A stretch of 64,000 nucleotides of DNA from positions 81,156 to 145,155 of the forward strand of contig BGZK01001477.1 in the NCBI GenBank assembly GCA_005406025.1. The letters run 5' to 3'. This document shows positions 15,501-25,399 of the stretch, piece by piece. The number at the start of each line of letters is the position of its first letter. Position 1 is the first letter of the stretch. Source of the stretch: Eumeta japonica (Eukaryota; Arthropoda; Insecta; Lepidoptera; Psychidae). The notes beneath the pieces were generated by a model, which saw only the letters and a list, made by a program, of their open reading frames with translations, searched no databases and was not told the DNA's origin. The position numbers were made by a program, and so were the translations under genes.

Positions 15501-16950
15501 ATCGAAATACAAAAGATGAAGGTACTGTTTGCCCTCGATTTCGTCCAAATCAGAACTGTGATTGGAGGAGGAGTCAGAATTGAAAGCGAGACTGTAGTTG
15601 AGAATGGGAATGGGGGAGAAACGAAATCGTGCTTGAGATTGACATCGATCGGTACAAAAGATGAAAAAGTTCATTATATGTCCATGCTGATGGAGCTGCG
15701 AACATTAGCTATATGAGCAAGCCACCCACAAGAAAGGGCAGAACAAGGTCTGCCAGGCCAACTAGTTCTTATATATATATATATATGTATGTATGTATAT
15801 AGATAGAAGATATGAACCCTAAAACCATCTATAGGCCATTTGTTTCGAATGGTCAAAGTTCCACACTGATATGTTGAGTAAGTTTTTTAGTGATTGGCCG
15901 TACTAAGAAAAGATAATTTTCATGATATATGCATACATACATATAAATATATAAAGATCTAATAGTCTATATAATACATTTAATGTAATGTACTAATACA
16001 TGTATATTGTAATTTATTGTAAATGTACAATATATATATGAGTGTGTGTGTGTTCAATACATTTAATTTTATTTACTCACTAAAATTTCCTAATTTTGAA
16101 TTGTTAATTTGTAAGGATTAAAGCTTATTTACAACAATTTTTTTTTAGTATCACAATTATTCAAAATATTTTGTTTACTTGACTAATTAATCAAAATTGA
16201 CTAATTAATTAATTAAAAAGGATTGGAAATCTCGACTCTATTATAATGCTTTTCAGAATATCAACCTTAATCTACATTCTGCCTATGAGACACATTCTAA
16301 ACATGCATTTAGACATAGTAATATCAAAAAACTATTACATAATTACTGATTAAATTAATAATAGGTTTTGGGATGGGTATTTCCTTATAAGTTGTTTATG
16401 CATAGGCTTTACATTTCAAATTACCTGTTTTGTTCGACGTACGTAATGTTCAGGAATTCGTGGAACGTCACCACGGCTCAAGATATCTTCAAAGCTATCG
16501 TTGAGTTCTGGTCCTGTCATTTCTTGCACATTAAATTTGTCTGAAAGCCAGCTGTGATCTTTTGATAGGCTGTCTACAAAAACCTCGTAAGATTTATTAT
16601 TGCCTTTTTGAATTAGTACATTTAATAAATATCTAGTGCGATCTCTACGGCTTTTCTGTAATCAAACAAAAGTGGAAAATTTTACTGCAAAAATATATTT
16701 TTAATGTGACTTTTAAAAATAAATTTTGTTTTAATTTTAATATGTAGTCTTAAAAAATATAATTACAAATACTGTTGCAATACTAATCACTATTACAATG
16801 GTGACTTACCAAATCATTTTGTATGTAATCGTAGTCCTCGCTACTGATCGCTTGTCTACTTAACAATTCGTCAATGATAAATATAACATCCAAATCCTTA
16901 ACTATGTCGTTTTGGTACTTTTGTAAAAGAGTTCTTTTTCCACAGTCCAT
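1..16950 (-). CDS. Dark: Apaf-1/Dark homologue, 13 exons, 3' end beyond the window
   Basis: This is the gene span, including introns, of an apoptosome scaffold. In this family the CARD recruits an initiator caspase, the NB-ARC domain binds (d)ATP/ADP and drives oligomerisation, and the WD40 propellers autoinhibit and sense the trigger, all in the cytosol. Joining 13 exons gives about 1,004 codons with no stop. CARD is at about residues 1-90. The P-loop GMSGSGKSS lies at 145-153 (Lys about 151). A Walker B-like LLVLDEV is at about 254-260, and a sensor-1 ILVTARD ends near 281. The ARC motif GAPFYIALIG is at about 332-341 and the winged-helix IHD at about 460-462. A helical domain follows, then WD40 blades from about 635. 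Start: the first in-frame ATG is at 16948-16950, with an in-frame stop upstream at 16999-17001. Apaf-1 relatives are usually about 1,250-1,450 residues, so more WD40 exons should lie left of position 1. Exon order, phases and domain order all agree, so identification is strong; exact splice sites are predictions. Confidence 0.93.
80..2040 (-). other. Dark intron 12
   Basis: AT-rich intron sequence. I see no coding exon, transposase or RNA gene in it. The only notable items are poly-A/T runs and a short inverted pair near 1900-1945 (CTTTCGATATC followed by GATATTGAAAG-like sequence). Confidence 0.6.
2041..2193 (-). CDS. Dark: Dark exon 12: WD40 blade
   Basis: It has 153 nt, entering and leaving in phase 2, with acceptor CTTAG and donor GTCAGT. 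It encodes DVLLSGTGTVENSVKVWYLD, the clearest WD40 d-strand in the gene. Without splicing the frame would continue 15 codons to a stop at 1998-2000, but an in-phase exon 13 exists. Confidence 0.85.
2349..2610 (-). CDS. Dark: Dark exon 11: WD40 blade
   Basis: It has 262 nt, entering in phase 1 and leaving in phase 2, with acceptor TTTTAG and donor GTAAAT. It encodes YNDRFLVMNKNSIIMHEW, a complete blade end, then LTAVVNRSGSLLFVSTDDSR. Its 3.3-kb upstream intron contains an antisense RTE element. Confidence 0.88.
3190..5460 (+). mobile_element. RTE-type LINE, decayed, in Dark intron 10, antisense to the gene
   Basis: Fragments of one non-LTR polyprotein occur in order on the plus strand. An apurinic endonuclease start VRFGTLNVCG lies near 3235, with VNEIQRKVNGEVIKHGFFD after it and a VMLGDFN endonuclease motif near 3615. 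A connector with KNEYEERLK-like residues is near 4130. The reverse transcriptase catalytic region (FLYAKDHV, with K replacing the usual D of YADD) is near 4750, and the C-terminal RINAVHF region near 5175. Many stops and frameshifts, so it is dead. The layout matches the RTE family common in insects. Confidence 0.8.
5958..6299 (-). CDS. Dark: Dark exon 10: two to three degenerate WD40 blades
   Basis: It has 342 nt, entering and leaving in phase 1. It encodes LLNCSWANNEETLITHTSQ and KCMITNDDKHIVTASITE, recognisable as WD40 b-c strands. The exon ends CCAG and is followed by GCAAGT, a GC donor with an otherwise optimal consensus. Only this site keeps the frame open into exon 11. Confidence 0.88.
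6496..6559. repeat. (TA)n microsatellite in Dark intron 9
   Basis: An almost pure alternating TA tract, interrupted by one TTTA. Confidence 0.95.
6756..6939 (-). CDS. Dark: Dark exon 9: WD40 blade
   Basis: It has 184 nt, phase 0 to phase 1, with acceptor TTCCAG and donor GTAAAC. It encodes the end of one blade and a second one (LAAFSEQNVLQIWYIDD, ending in a W-Y variant of WD), then an acidic loop (ENDDDTIEE). Intron 9 (6300-6755) contains a long TA tract. Confidence 0.88.
7801..8010 (-). mobile_element. RTE LINE 3'-coding fragment in Dark intron 8
   Basis: The minus strand encodes MEIRSFLSMYGALLKDTFRN followed by SDVREPCG and VERG. This is the same C-terminal RTE motif as in the copies at 5.2 kb and 23.3 kb. 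It is truncated on both sides and sits in the same orientation as Dark. Confidence 0.78.
8331..8445 (-). CDS. Dark: Dark exon 8: first WD40 strands
   Basis: It has 115 nt, entering in phase 2 and leaving in phase 0. It encodes DIVTAVCFLGDNVIVGTTD and stops at DAIM. Joining it to exon 9 gives a continuous blade (GTTDAIM + IFHVYTNKLNKEL), so no exon is needed inside intron 8 (6940-8330), which holds an RTE fragment. Confidence 0.83.
8529..8716 (-). CDS. Dark: Dark exon 7: end of helical domain
   Basis: It has 188 nt, phase 0 to phase 2, with acceptor TTACAG and donor GTGAGT. It encodes a segment in the style of FLGTHGHDLFRYPCTDIVQS and ends HLYFDFL, matching the Apaf-1 tail of the helical arm just before the first WD40 strand. 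Confidence 0.87.
8919..9492 (-). CDS. Dark: Dark exon 6: winged helix and helical domain
   Basis: This is the largest exon (574 nt, entering in phase 2, leaving in phase 0, donor GTATGT). It encodes LAVLPDNVRVSTNVIGILW, the start of the winged-helix domain, and later YLYEIHDLIMHFL. IHD takes the place of the nucleotide-sensing MHD/LHD motif. The distal part, with TGPADVIMDLQKY, resembles the Apaf-1 helical arm that leads to the propellers. Confidence 0.92.
9700..10110 (-). repeat. GATTCC-rich dispersed repeat in Dark intron 5
   Basis: It contains a quasi-periodic pyrimidine-rich stretch (CGATTCCGATCCCGATA and variants, about 9790-9960). A distinct end block (10010-10080) is the reverse complement of the block at 15690-15760, sharing the CCCACAAGAAAGGGCAGAAC core. 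It is therefore a dispersed repeat with two inverted copies in the same gene. Confidence 0.65.
10654..10886 (-). CDS. Dark: Dark exon 5: end of nucleotide-binding fold and ARC subdomain
   Basis: It has 233 nt, phase 0 to phase 2, with a TTGTAG acceptor. The donor must be AA|GTAATG: the nearby GG|GTACAT would leave the wrong phase for exon 6, and reading through gives a stop directly after YMK. It encodes LEESESLQLFASCLN and GAPFYIALIGAQLAE, the ARC equivalents of the leucine-rich ELF and GLPLAL motifs. Confidence 0.88.
11007..11307 (-). CDS. Dark: Dark exon 4: Ser-rich insert, Walker B and sensor 1
   Basis: It has 301 nt, entering in phase 2 and leaving in phase 0 at a GTAAGT donor. It begins with an Arg/Ser-rich segment (about residues 197-230) with many Ser residues and no obvious counterpart in my recollection of vertebrate Apaf-1. 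It then encodes ALLVLDEV (Walker B, DE rather than DD) and KILVTARD, a sensor-1 arginine context. Confidence 0.9.
11523..12788 (-). mobile_element. mariner-family transposon in Dark intron 3
   Basis: A nearly full-length element (about 1.27 kb, typical for mariner) with matching terminal inverted repeats: TTAGGAGTACAAA at the left and its complement at the right. It is flanked by TA target duplications (11521-11522 and 12789-12790). The minus strand encodes transposase pieces: LLHDDARPH (second catalytic Asp), then HPPCSPDIAPSDYHLF (third Asp), consistent with a DD34D catalytic triad. Stops and frameshifts in the N-terminal half make it non-autonomous now. It is inserted in the same orientation as Dark. 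Confidence 0.9.
13241..13449 (-). CDS. Dark: Dark exon 3: P-loop of the NB-ARC ATPase
   Basis: It has 209 nt, entering in phase 0 and leaving in phase 2 at a GTAGCT donor; the acceptor is TTTCAG. It encodes LLGMSGSGKSSL, a Walker A motif with the invariant Lys and Ser, followed by GGVVFWLNMGD, the usual strand after the P-loop helix in Apaf-1 and CED-4 relatives. Confidence 0.92.
13617..14318. mobile_element. Probable MITE in Dark intron 2
   Basis: About 0.7 kb with imperfect terminal inverted repeats: CTATGGGGCAGTCAATA on the left against the complement of TATAGACGACCCCTATGG on the right. No coding capacity. Superfamily not assigned. Confidence 0.55.
14543..14930 (+). mobile_element. Tigger/pogo-type transposon 5' fragment in Dark intron 2
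   Basis: It starts with AGTGTAAATTCCATGTAACG, close to the TIR of the element at 18,677. It then encodes MAGKLHIPEKVLLIHTIETG and DKISDVG, a CENP-B/pogo N-terminal helix-turn-helix. After a frameshift it continues as STIWKNREK-like residues and KLKKLKYVDL. The 3' half is absent. Confidence 0.75.
14985..15345. repeat. Unclassified insect interspersed repeat
   Basis: It contains ATATATAAAAATCCAGTGTC, followed by text of the type AACAGCTCAACCGATGTTCA and GATAGGCGGCATAGTTGTCA. I recognise this family from other insect genomes but cannot assign its class from sequence alone. Confidence 0.5.
15350..15765 (+). repeat. GATTCC-rich dispersed repeat in Dark intron 2
   Basis: A degenerate short-period stretch (GGGTCCGAAATTGAATACAA, GAATCGAGAGCC and similar units) followed by the shared block AAGCCACCCACAAGAAAGGG, ending GCCAACTAGTT. 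It is inverted relative to the copy at 9700-10110. The CTAG-T ending would fit a Helitron 3' end, but the terminal hairpin is not convincing. Confidence 0.6.
15769..15799. repeat. (TA)n/(TATG)n microsatellite
   Basis: A TATATATA run continuing into TATGTATGTATG, directly after the GATTCC-rich repeat. Confidence 0.85.
16425..16655 (-). CDS. Dark: Dark exon 2: second half of CARD and linker to NB-ARC
   Basis: It has 77 codons, phase 0 to phase 0, bounded by an ACAG acceptor and a GTAATT donor. It includes a CARD helix-4/5-like stretch (RYLLNVLIQKGNNKSYEVFV) and ends PRIPEHYVRRTKQ, the position where Apaf-1 proteins carry the linker and first NB-ARC contact before the P-loop. Intron 1 (16656-16809) is short; intron 2 is about 3 kb and full of repeats. 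Confidence 0.86.
16810..16950 (-). CDS. Dark: Dark exon 1: start codon and first half of CARD
   Basis: It encodes 47 codons beginning MDCGKRTLLQKYQNDI and ending QNDL, followed by a canonical donor (GTAAGT, minus strand) just below 16810. The spacing of acidic and hydrophobic residues matches helices 1-3 of the Apaf-1 CARD. It ends in phase 0. Reading upstream from this ATG, the frame meets a stop after about 16 codons without another ATG, which fixes the start. Confidence 0.88.
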
Positions 16951-18676
16951 TTTAAATTTCAATAATAATCTAGAGATCACATTGATAATAAAAATATTTT
17001 ACAAAATTAAAAACATTAATAAATTTATATAAAAAATAGACACTCCTAAATTATTATAAATAATAAAGTTATAGAGACGTACGTTGAGTCAACTCACTCG
17101 CTCATTAGAATTCATACTGAGATAAGTTTGAATACAAATTGACCTTGGTCAATGCTAGAAATACTAGTGGCCGCGTATCGCCCACATAACAAATTACACA
17201 AATAATGTCTCAGAATTGGGAAAATGTCATTGAACTTATAACAGTGAAGGCCAAGGTAGTGAGTATTTAATAATGTGAAATCATGATTTAAAATGATCTC
17301 ATATTGTGGTGTATAATAAGGAACATAAAAGAAATTTTTCAATGAAAAAAATTAAGTTAATAATACACATTTATTATCATACAAATTTAGATTATTAAAA
17401 AAGTAATTTAGCAAAATAGAGTTTTATTGAAAGTACTTAATCCCAAAATAATTTAATATGATCATATGCATACAATAAGTATTATATAGCTAAACATTAT
17501 TTCTGTGTTTCATAATTGTGATAATTTTAATAAATGCATTTCAAAATTATTTATAGTGTTAGCAACTGCAGATTGCTATCATACATGTATGATATTTTAA
17601 TGTTAAAATGATATGACAGACGGACAATATAATAGAACATAATATTGTCTAAAAGTAATTGTATGTCAAATAAAAAAATTCTAGTAAGCCACAGAGTGAA
17701 ACTTAATTAATTTTTTTAATTTTTGGGGGTGTCACACAACTGATGAAAAAAAAATCCCTTTTAAGTTCATTCTTAAATGTGTTTTTCTATCAATATGTCA
17801 CAGCCTAGTGGACAAAAAAAGTTGCAATTGAATTCTGATTTAAGAGGTTAATTTTGCGGGCAAATTACATGAACTAAACTGGGTTGTTATGAGAAATATA
17901 GAGCATATTTTTTATAGTTTTGAAATGCATAATTAAAAAAAAACACAGACAATCTGTATTGGACTACAACAAAATATAAATCTATGTACACGTTGTGACA
18001 AGGTCTCTTTGTTCCTTCCTCGGAGCACAGTACATATGTAATGATTCGTCACATAGAGCCATAGAGTGATATGCGTTTAGTCAGTGTTTCAACTCCGTAC
18101 GAGTTCCATGTGTAGTTAAGTGCACCTCTCTAATAATAGAAAATATATACAAGTGAACATAAACTTTATTTAGTTTTATTTAACAAAGCCTTCGTATATA
18201 CCTACAATCTGAGTATCTCCTCCTTTTTTTGAAGTCAGACAAAAAGATATCAAAGAATATAATGTATATTTTCGAAACTACTACAGAAAAACCTAAATGA
18301 AAATGTTAAGTCTTTAAATCTTTATAGAAAACTGAAATATTTATAAAATGTGTTGCTTACTTTTAATATGATGAATAAGTTCAATTGGTCTAACAGTTAC
18401 TACAATAGTCCGTTTATACAAAGGAGATGTATTTTTATTTGTTGAAGCTTCTTTATTTAATGATTACACAATAAATTTAGATCAGATTTCAATAAAAAGT
18501 ATTAAGTAATGCATTGATTTATATTGTGTACACGTAAATTATTTTTGTGAAGTGTTTTTGAATACCAAAAATATTAATTAATATTTTAGTGTGAATTATA
18601 AAAAATAATACCCATGTTTATTAAAAGGAGACAACAGTAAACAATACTATCATGTAAGAAATTATATATACATATA
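16951..18676. other. Dark 5' flank and intergenic sequence
   Basis: The Dark promoter and 5' UTR should lie within the first few hundred bases (about 16951-17120), where a GAGTGAGTTGACTCAACG palindromic block occurs near 17083-17100. No TATA box or initiator could be fixed. The rest is AT-rich with no gene seen. Confidence 0.4.
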
Positions 18677-19335
18677 CAGTGTAAACTCCATGCAACGTCA
18701 CTCGATTTAACGACAAACTCCCTAAGCCTAGCGTCAAAATCACTTGGCTTTAGTTGGTTTAGCTTGTATTCCATGCAATGATACACTCTATATAGCATTA
18801 CACTCACTCTCTATAACAATGATTAAGTAATAAAAAGTACCTTTTAAGTTGCCAAAATTAGTAAAAACTGCACTGCTGCATACATTCTTTTGTCACTTTT
18901 TTATCCTAGCGGCTAGGATAATAAACTGTCGAGTTTATCATGGGCTAGATCCTAGCCCATAATAAACTCGACAGTTGGCATCATGCATACCAAACTTTCT
19001 AAGGAATTCTATTTTATTTACAAATTGGGATTGCTTGTACGTGTACACTGTTCTTGACCATGACTAATAGGTAATTGTCATGGATTATCTATAGATTATC
19101 ATATTCTTAGTTGTTCATAAACTGTCAAACTGTAAACATGGCTAGTAAAAGAAAATTTGATGAAAAAGTTTTACAGATACGCACAATAGTAACGGGAGAG
19201 AAGATAAGTGATGTTGGCAGACGTTTTGAATTTTCTTTTTCTTTCTCAAATTTTCCATCTCTCCATTTAACGACAACTCTCTATACGCCATAAAATGCAT
19301 AGTCCCTTCAGTGTCGTTATATAGAGTTTATACTG
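18677..19335 (+). mobile_element. Tigger/pogo-type non-autonomous element with both ends
   Basis: It is bounded by TA duplications (18675-18676 and 19336-19337) and TIRs CAGTGTAAACTCCATG and the complement of its right end (CAGTATAAACTCTATA), extending to about 27 bp. Inside, MASKRKFDEKVLQIRTIVTG and EKISDVGRRF encode only the N-terminal DNA-binding helix-turn-helix of a Tigger transposase; the catalytic DDE part is deleted. A perfect-length hairpin lies at 18924-18976. Confidence 0.85.
18924..18976. repeat. 25-bp-arm hairpin inside the Tigger element
   Basis: Arms at 18924-18948 and 18952-18976 are complementary over 24 of 25 positions, with a 3-nt spacer. A second palindrome (TATCCTAGCGGCTAGGATA) sits immediately before it. 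Confidence 0.9.
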
Positions 19336-22300
19336 TATATTATTTTGAATATAAATGCCAGGACCTAATAAATAATTGTTTATTAAGACTGAATGAATTC
19401 TTTTTTTTAAGTATTGCAAAATTCACACTTTTTACACTTTGATGCCTGATGCGATATTAATACAGAAACTTTAGGGATTTCTCCTTCTCCCTGGAGGAGA
19501 AATAACAAAATATATTGCTCTATAAACAATGGGTTAATTAAAACTGTGTGTATTTCTATTTCTTAAGCATTTAAAAATGTATATTATTCACACTGTAAGA
19601 ATGTAAGATACATTAATCATTCTCATAAAACATCAATGTAATCATCCAACATATTTAATGTTAGTTGGGAACAGAGATTCTTTATCATCTAAAACATTTA
19701 GGTCCCGACACAATGTCGACAAAAACAGTATCATTTGAAGTACTACCTTTTCTTAGGATTAGACGTTGTTGCCATCAATGAAATATTTAAAACCTACTGA
19801 GGAAAACTTAAAAAGGCCTAGAAGTGGTCCATATAGAAATGATATATATATATATATATATTACTAAAATATATTTTATTAGGGGAATTTTTATCTCAAA
19901 GCAAAAGCCAAAAGAGTAATAATTCAAATGACTACTGCAAATATGTGCCACCAATGGTATGGATATACCAATAATTATGATAACTTACTTTGAATGTTTT
20001 TAATTTTTAGTTTAGCAAAAAAGGAATAAAATTCATCATGTTTAGTTTTTTCTTGCTAGTACATTATTTATGGTTTTAAATAATTTGCCATAACCAAATT
20101 CTCATGTTCATGACGTTGGAGTTTAGAAGCTTAAACTAAGCACTTTACCATGTAAGACAAGGATGTGGTTGATTCTAATTGAAAGAAATAAAAAATGTGT
20201 AATACACCTAACTACTTATTCATGGAAGAAAGACAAAAGATTAAAATAGTTTTTTTTATATAGGACGCTTGCGAATATTACGTAGGACATCTAGGCAGAA
20301 AGGTCAGTTAGTTTTAATTTTTGTTGATCAAAAGGAGGGTATTTGAAGACAAGACAATTTGCTGTATTATTAAAAAAGGTCAAATGGATAAAAGATGAAA
20401 TATTATAAAGTAATAAGTTTTGATCATTTTTTATTTGAAAACATTTTTGATACATATTGAAATAGCGGAACACATTTAAAAATGTACTATGTAACCATGC
20501 AAATAATTACTAATAAAATTGTAGATTCAACATAGTGACATTAGAGTTTCTCGATAATAGGTGCCAATGGTAAATTTGAATGTGAAATTCTCACAATGCA
20601 TATGCATCATTGCATAGGTGCATGCAATTTTATGTCATGCAAAATTATTGGATAGTATCATCATGAATAAAAGCAGAATTACTGCATATGATAATTTTTG
20701 AACAATAAAATTATGGCTTCAGTTTACTATCTCATGCGTGGAGCTATATACTCAATTTCTAGAGATATATTCCAATTTTAAACTGCTTGAAACAAATGAA
20801 CATAGTGTCCCAGTATTTTTTAATAAATTTATAAGTAATGAAAAATGATAAAAACATGATATTGTTGAGGCCACTTTATGTGCATTTTTTTGTTCATCGA
20901 GTGGTTATTGCATTAGGGCTGTATTCATTTACTTTAACTATCATCCATATTATTGTCTCATATGTCTAAAACGCGATTTAGATTTTTTAGAAAATAGTAT
21001 GCATTCTTTATTTTCTATCAATACCTATTTATGGAATTGTTTAATTTATAGCAATACGAAAAATTCAACTAACAAAACTGTAGAAAATTATTGTAAAAAG
21101 AGATGGTTACATTCTATACTTTTCCAGAGCTAAAAACAGATAAAAATAAAATTTATAAACTACAAACAAAGGGTCTGATGACTCAGTATCAAAACGATGA
21201 AACAATGCATTTTGACAGGATATTTGAAAGTTCATGAATTAAATACATATTTAAAAAATATGACAAAGACGTTGTGACGGATAAATAACGAATATGTAAC
21301 AATTTCTAGACCTTTTATCTCATTATCTAATAAACGATTCTTCATTAAGTAATAACTAGTTTAATTAGTACTTTTAGTCGCGTGTCAATAGAATGTGATA
21401 TATATCCAGTTTCTTAGTATTTTATTAGCTATAATAGATAATATTAAGAAGTTTAAAAGCGAAATTCGTGCACAAGTAACTGAAAAAACTTTATATAAAT
21501 AGATACATACCTTTAATGCATTAGACATAAACTTCTAGAAATGGCAAACAATTTAAAAGTCTTCCATACTTTTTGTAGATATTACTTTTCATTTTCACTA
21601 TTTTAACAAATATCATGTTTAAATGACGAACTATTTGTCAAACATGTACAAGCGTGATTTTAAAAAGAAAACAATAAACAAAAAACTACTTTTGTTTCCA
21701 GTAATCAAAAACGAATACAAATTGTCAAAAGACTGACGTCGTATTGGTCAAACTATTAGCACCTAAATATTTCATTGGTTTTACAACACCTAACAATATG
21801 TTTTTATGACTTACTGTGTCACAAGATAAAGATGCGTTCAGAAATAAAAAGTTTCGTATGATTGACATTCGACTGCGATTACGTTGAATTATTTTTCTAT
21901 TGTTTGATGAATTCGTTTAAAAAATCTGTGGATCTATTTGTTACACTTATCTACACAAATATAAAAAAAAAATCTTAAATACAAGCTAGAAATGTAAAAT
22001 CAAAGGAATAACAACGACAACGTGTTTTTCTAGTATAAAGCTACAGATACTAAAATGCAATTCTTTTATTTTCACTATATATTAATGATAATTTCATTTA
22101 TTTAATTATACAAGTACATTATAATATTAATATAACCAGTGGCAAGAATAGGAGTTTGAGTAAGTAGGCAGGTGTTTGAGCCGGTAGGCATGCAACAGTT
22201 AAATCTTATGCACCATTTAATTATTGCTTGCAAACTTGAAAAATTTGATGAAAAAAAAAATAACTCACACTTCACCACAGGTCGTCGTAAAACTTTCTTT

Positions 22301-22840
22301 GGCCATGTTAGGTATGTAAGTATTCAATTGAATTAATTATCAAATGTTGGACAACAATAACAATTACTTATCAAAAAACCAAAATGGCCATTAACTAAGT
22401 AAAGTATAAAATAACAGTTGGAAACAGTAACTGGAAATGTTTGCTTAAAGACAGATAATTATTTGTACATTAAATTCACTCACCTTGGTTTTTTTAAAAT
22501 AAAACTTCAAAACATTGTCGCAAAAAGTTGCGAATCGTTTTAAATCTGTAACTTTTTTTAATAAAAAATCTTTAACAGTTCCGCAAGTCCTTGTTGTCAT
22601 TATGTATTTCATAAATAGGTATGTACGTGTTTGAAAACATGAAAATGGTTAGTCGAAAAACTTGGGAAAAAAAGAGCTTGTGAATTATTTTTATACAAAT
22701 ATTCTATTATTTTACTTACATTACGATTATTAAATTAGCTATTTAAAGTTTAATATTTCGGATTCCTAAATCGAAAAACGGTTTTTGTAGACCCGCAATG
22801 TTTTTAACTAAATTATCAAACGAATCTCCACGTCATGGGA
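19336..22840. other. Intergenic stretch without recognised gene
   Basis: AT-rich sequence with a short TA tract at 19842-19861. I found no coding exon with splice support, transposase or RNA gene. Confidence 0.5.
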
Positions 22841-23053
<213 letters not shown>

Positions 23054-23054
<1 letters not shown>

Positions 23055-23690
23055 GAAACTCATACCTGTTTCTCAGAAAGGTAAGTAGAGATTATACTTT
23101 CCATATGGTATGATTTTGCACATCTCTTTTGTTTCGCTGCACCTTTTATCCATGCTCGTCGATCTCAGTGTTTAAAATTTGACATTTTGAAACGATTCTT
23201 GACAACCTTTCTTTATAAAATTGCTTCATAAATTTGTTACGTCTGGCTTTCATTCATGCTTTCTACATAGCCAAACCACTGCAACAAATCTTTTTTTACT
23301 CTAGTCAGTGCATTTTTTTTCAAACCACACCGTTCTCTGATATCACTGTTCCTACATCTATCTTTCAAAGACACTTCACATATATCAAACAGAGATCGCA
23401 TCTCTATCCCAATGAGTCTATTTTCATTCTTTTTTCTGGCATACCTAACTTTCACTACTCTACCTAAGGGTAGGTATCAGGAACCCACTATGGATAATCA
23501 AACGCGCATGTCGTTAGACACTTTTGGTATTCATAGTAGTAAGCAAAGTCCCATTAACTTTATTTCCGGCATTCACTCTCCTTGCAATATCTCTATCATG
23601 TTTACCGTCATTTGTAAACAGACTACCCAGGTAAACAAACCCTTTAACTTGTTCGACTCTCTTATTCTTTATAGTCTGGTTTTATGACCA
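23054..23690 (-). mobile_element. RTE LINE, 5'-truncated, with 3' end
   Basis: The minus strand encodes the RTE C-terminus: an FVYLGSLFTND-type region near 23620, then MEIRSL-like GIEMRSLFDICEVSLKDRCR and SDIRERCGLKK near 23330-23420, with stops. The 3' UTR (GAAACTCATACCTGTTTCTC on the plus strand) is shared with the fragment at 60.9 kb and is followed by the AAT tail. Confidence 0.82.
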
Positions 23691-24790
23691 GCAAGGTCAT
23701 TTTTATGTCTAGTGTTAATATTATGAATGTCGCTCATTTTTTGGAACGATTTTATATTTCTTTTAACATATACCACATTTTCCTATATGTATTGTGACGG
23801 TATAGTTAAAACATTAATTTTTTTAAGTTTTTCTCTGAGAATTGCTGTTAGTCTCAAGTAATAAATGACACTAATCGTCCGTTTCTGCAGTACAAAAATT
23901 GTGTTTATATCGGCTGCATAACCACATAATAAAATTTCATAGGCCATGAGACTATGAAAGGAATTAAATTAAACTAATCTTGCGATGCTTTCTTTGCACG
24001 CCACCGAATTCTTTTGAGTGCATATGCTGCAGAACTAAACTAATTTTGCCAATTCCGTTATATGAAAATTCTACTGTAACTTCGTATCTAAATTCAGACC
24101 AAGAAATAGGGTCGTATCGACAATATCCAGTATCTCGTCCCTGACTACTAGGTTTGTGTCGACCAATTTAGTATTAGATAACGAAAATTTTATTATTTTT
24201 GTTTTCTTCTCATTGACCAAAAGATTGATAATTGTAAACCAATTGACTACTTCTGATATAATACTATTTACTTAGTCAAAATCTGGTTGTTGTTTAATAA
24301 CCTTAAAAAGCAAGGAAGTATCATCAGCAAGCAGTACAATCCTATGCTCGTCCTTCACAAGGTGTGGTAGATCATTAATATAAACTAGAAATAGAAATAG
24401 TGCAGGAATTGAACCCTGCGGTACACCCATATTGACTGCAGGTCCCGAAGTCCTCTTACCATTAATATCAACCCTCTGAACTTTAACACTCCAATAGGAC
24501 TCCAAAAGTCCAAGTGAGAGACCTCTGACAACGTAGTGACGCAGTTTCCTGATCAATGTTAAATGATGAATGCAATCAAATGCCTTGGATAAGTTACAGA
24601 AAACAGCGATTGCGTCCCGTGATTCCTCCCAGGCACCAAAAATCTGCTCAATGAGCTCAACACAGTTTTTGGTTCTTCAGCGACTCTTTGTAAATTCAAA
24701 CTCTTTAACGTTCATCAAACTATTGTTATAAAAATACCACGATAGTTGATTCACGATCAGTTTTTCGAAAATTTTACTAAGTTGGCCTTT
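23690..24790 (-). mobile_element. Non-LTR reverse transcriptase relic (Jockey/CR1-like)
   Basis: Reading the minus strand from 24790, it encodes LSKAFDCIHH (RT motif A), VPQGSIPALFLFLVYINDLP (motif B region), LLADDTSLLFK (catalytic motif, with the first position changed from the usual Y/F to L), and a thumb region with NAKLQ-like, YEILLCGYAADI and INTRHKNDL. Stops and frameshifts are present. It abuts the RTE copy at about 23690. Confidence 0.85.
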
Positions 24791-25399
24791 GCTGATAATA
24801 AATCCAGCCATGCTTGCTTTTTTTACCAACTATTTTACTTACTTCAAAATTCCACCATTTCACTATCTTTAGTACTACCATTTGTTCTTTTTTATTTACT
24901 ATTCATATCTTTTTTGAATCGTCTACTAAAACAGATTCCGTTACCTTTCACACTGTTCTATTGTACCTAAACTATCTTTCAATCGCTTCACATACTCATC
25001 TTTTATATTCGGATACTGAAACTTACAAACTTTTTTTACTGGGTCTAGTTCCATAGAGACTATTTGCGCATTATGTCGCCAACGTAAGCATAAGGATTTA
25101 ATTTGAGAAATTACTAAGAAGTAATCTAGTAGTAGCCACTAAGTAGCAGTTGACGCCTCAATATACTCTCGTTTCCACAATTTTATTTTTCAACCGTTTA
25201 TCCATAATTATAAAATTTATCATACTTTTATCTTCTTCTCTCCGCACAGTATATGAGTGTATCCTTTCGTAGTCCAATACATTGTTTATGACACACAAGT
25301 TAAACTCTTAGCACAGTTGGAAAAGGCAATCACCATTCTCAATCAATAGAACTAATTAAAGAATAGAATAAAAAATAATTATATTTATATTATAAATAT

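Noticed and set aside
16951..16980. A ten-codon N-terminal extension of Dark exon 1
   Set aside because: It would require a GTG start; the first ATG is at 16948-16950, where CARD proteins of this family begin.
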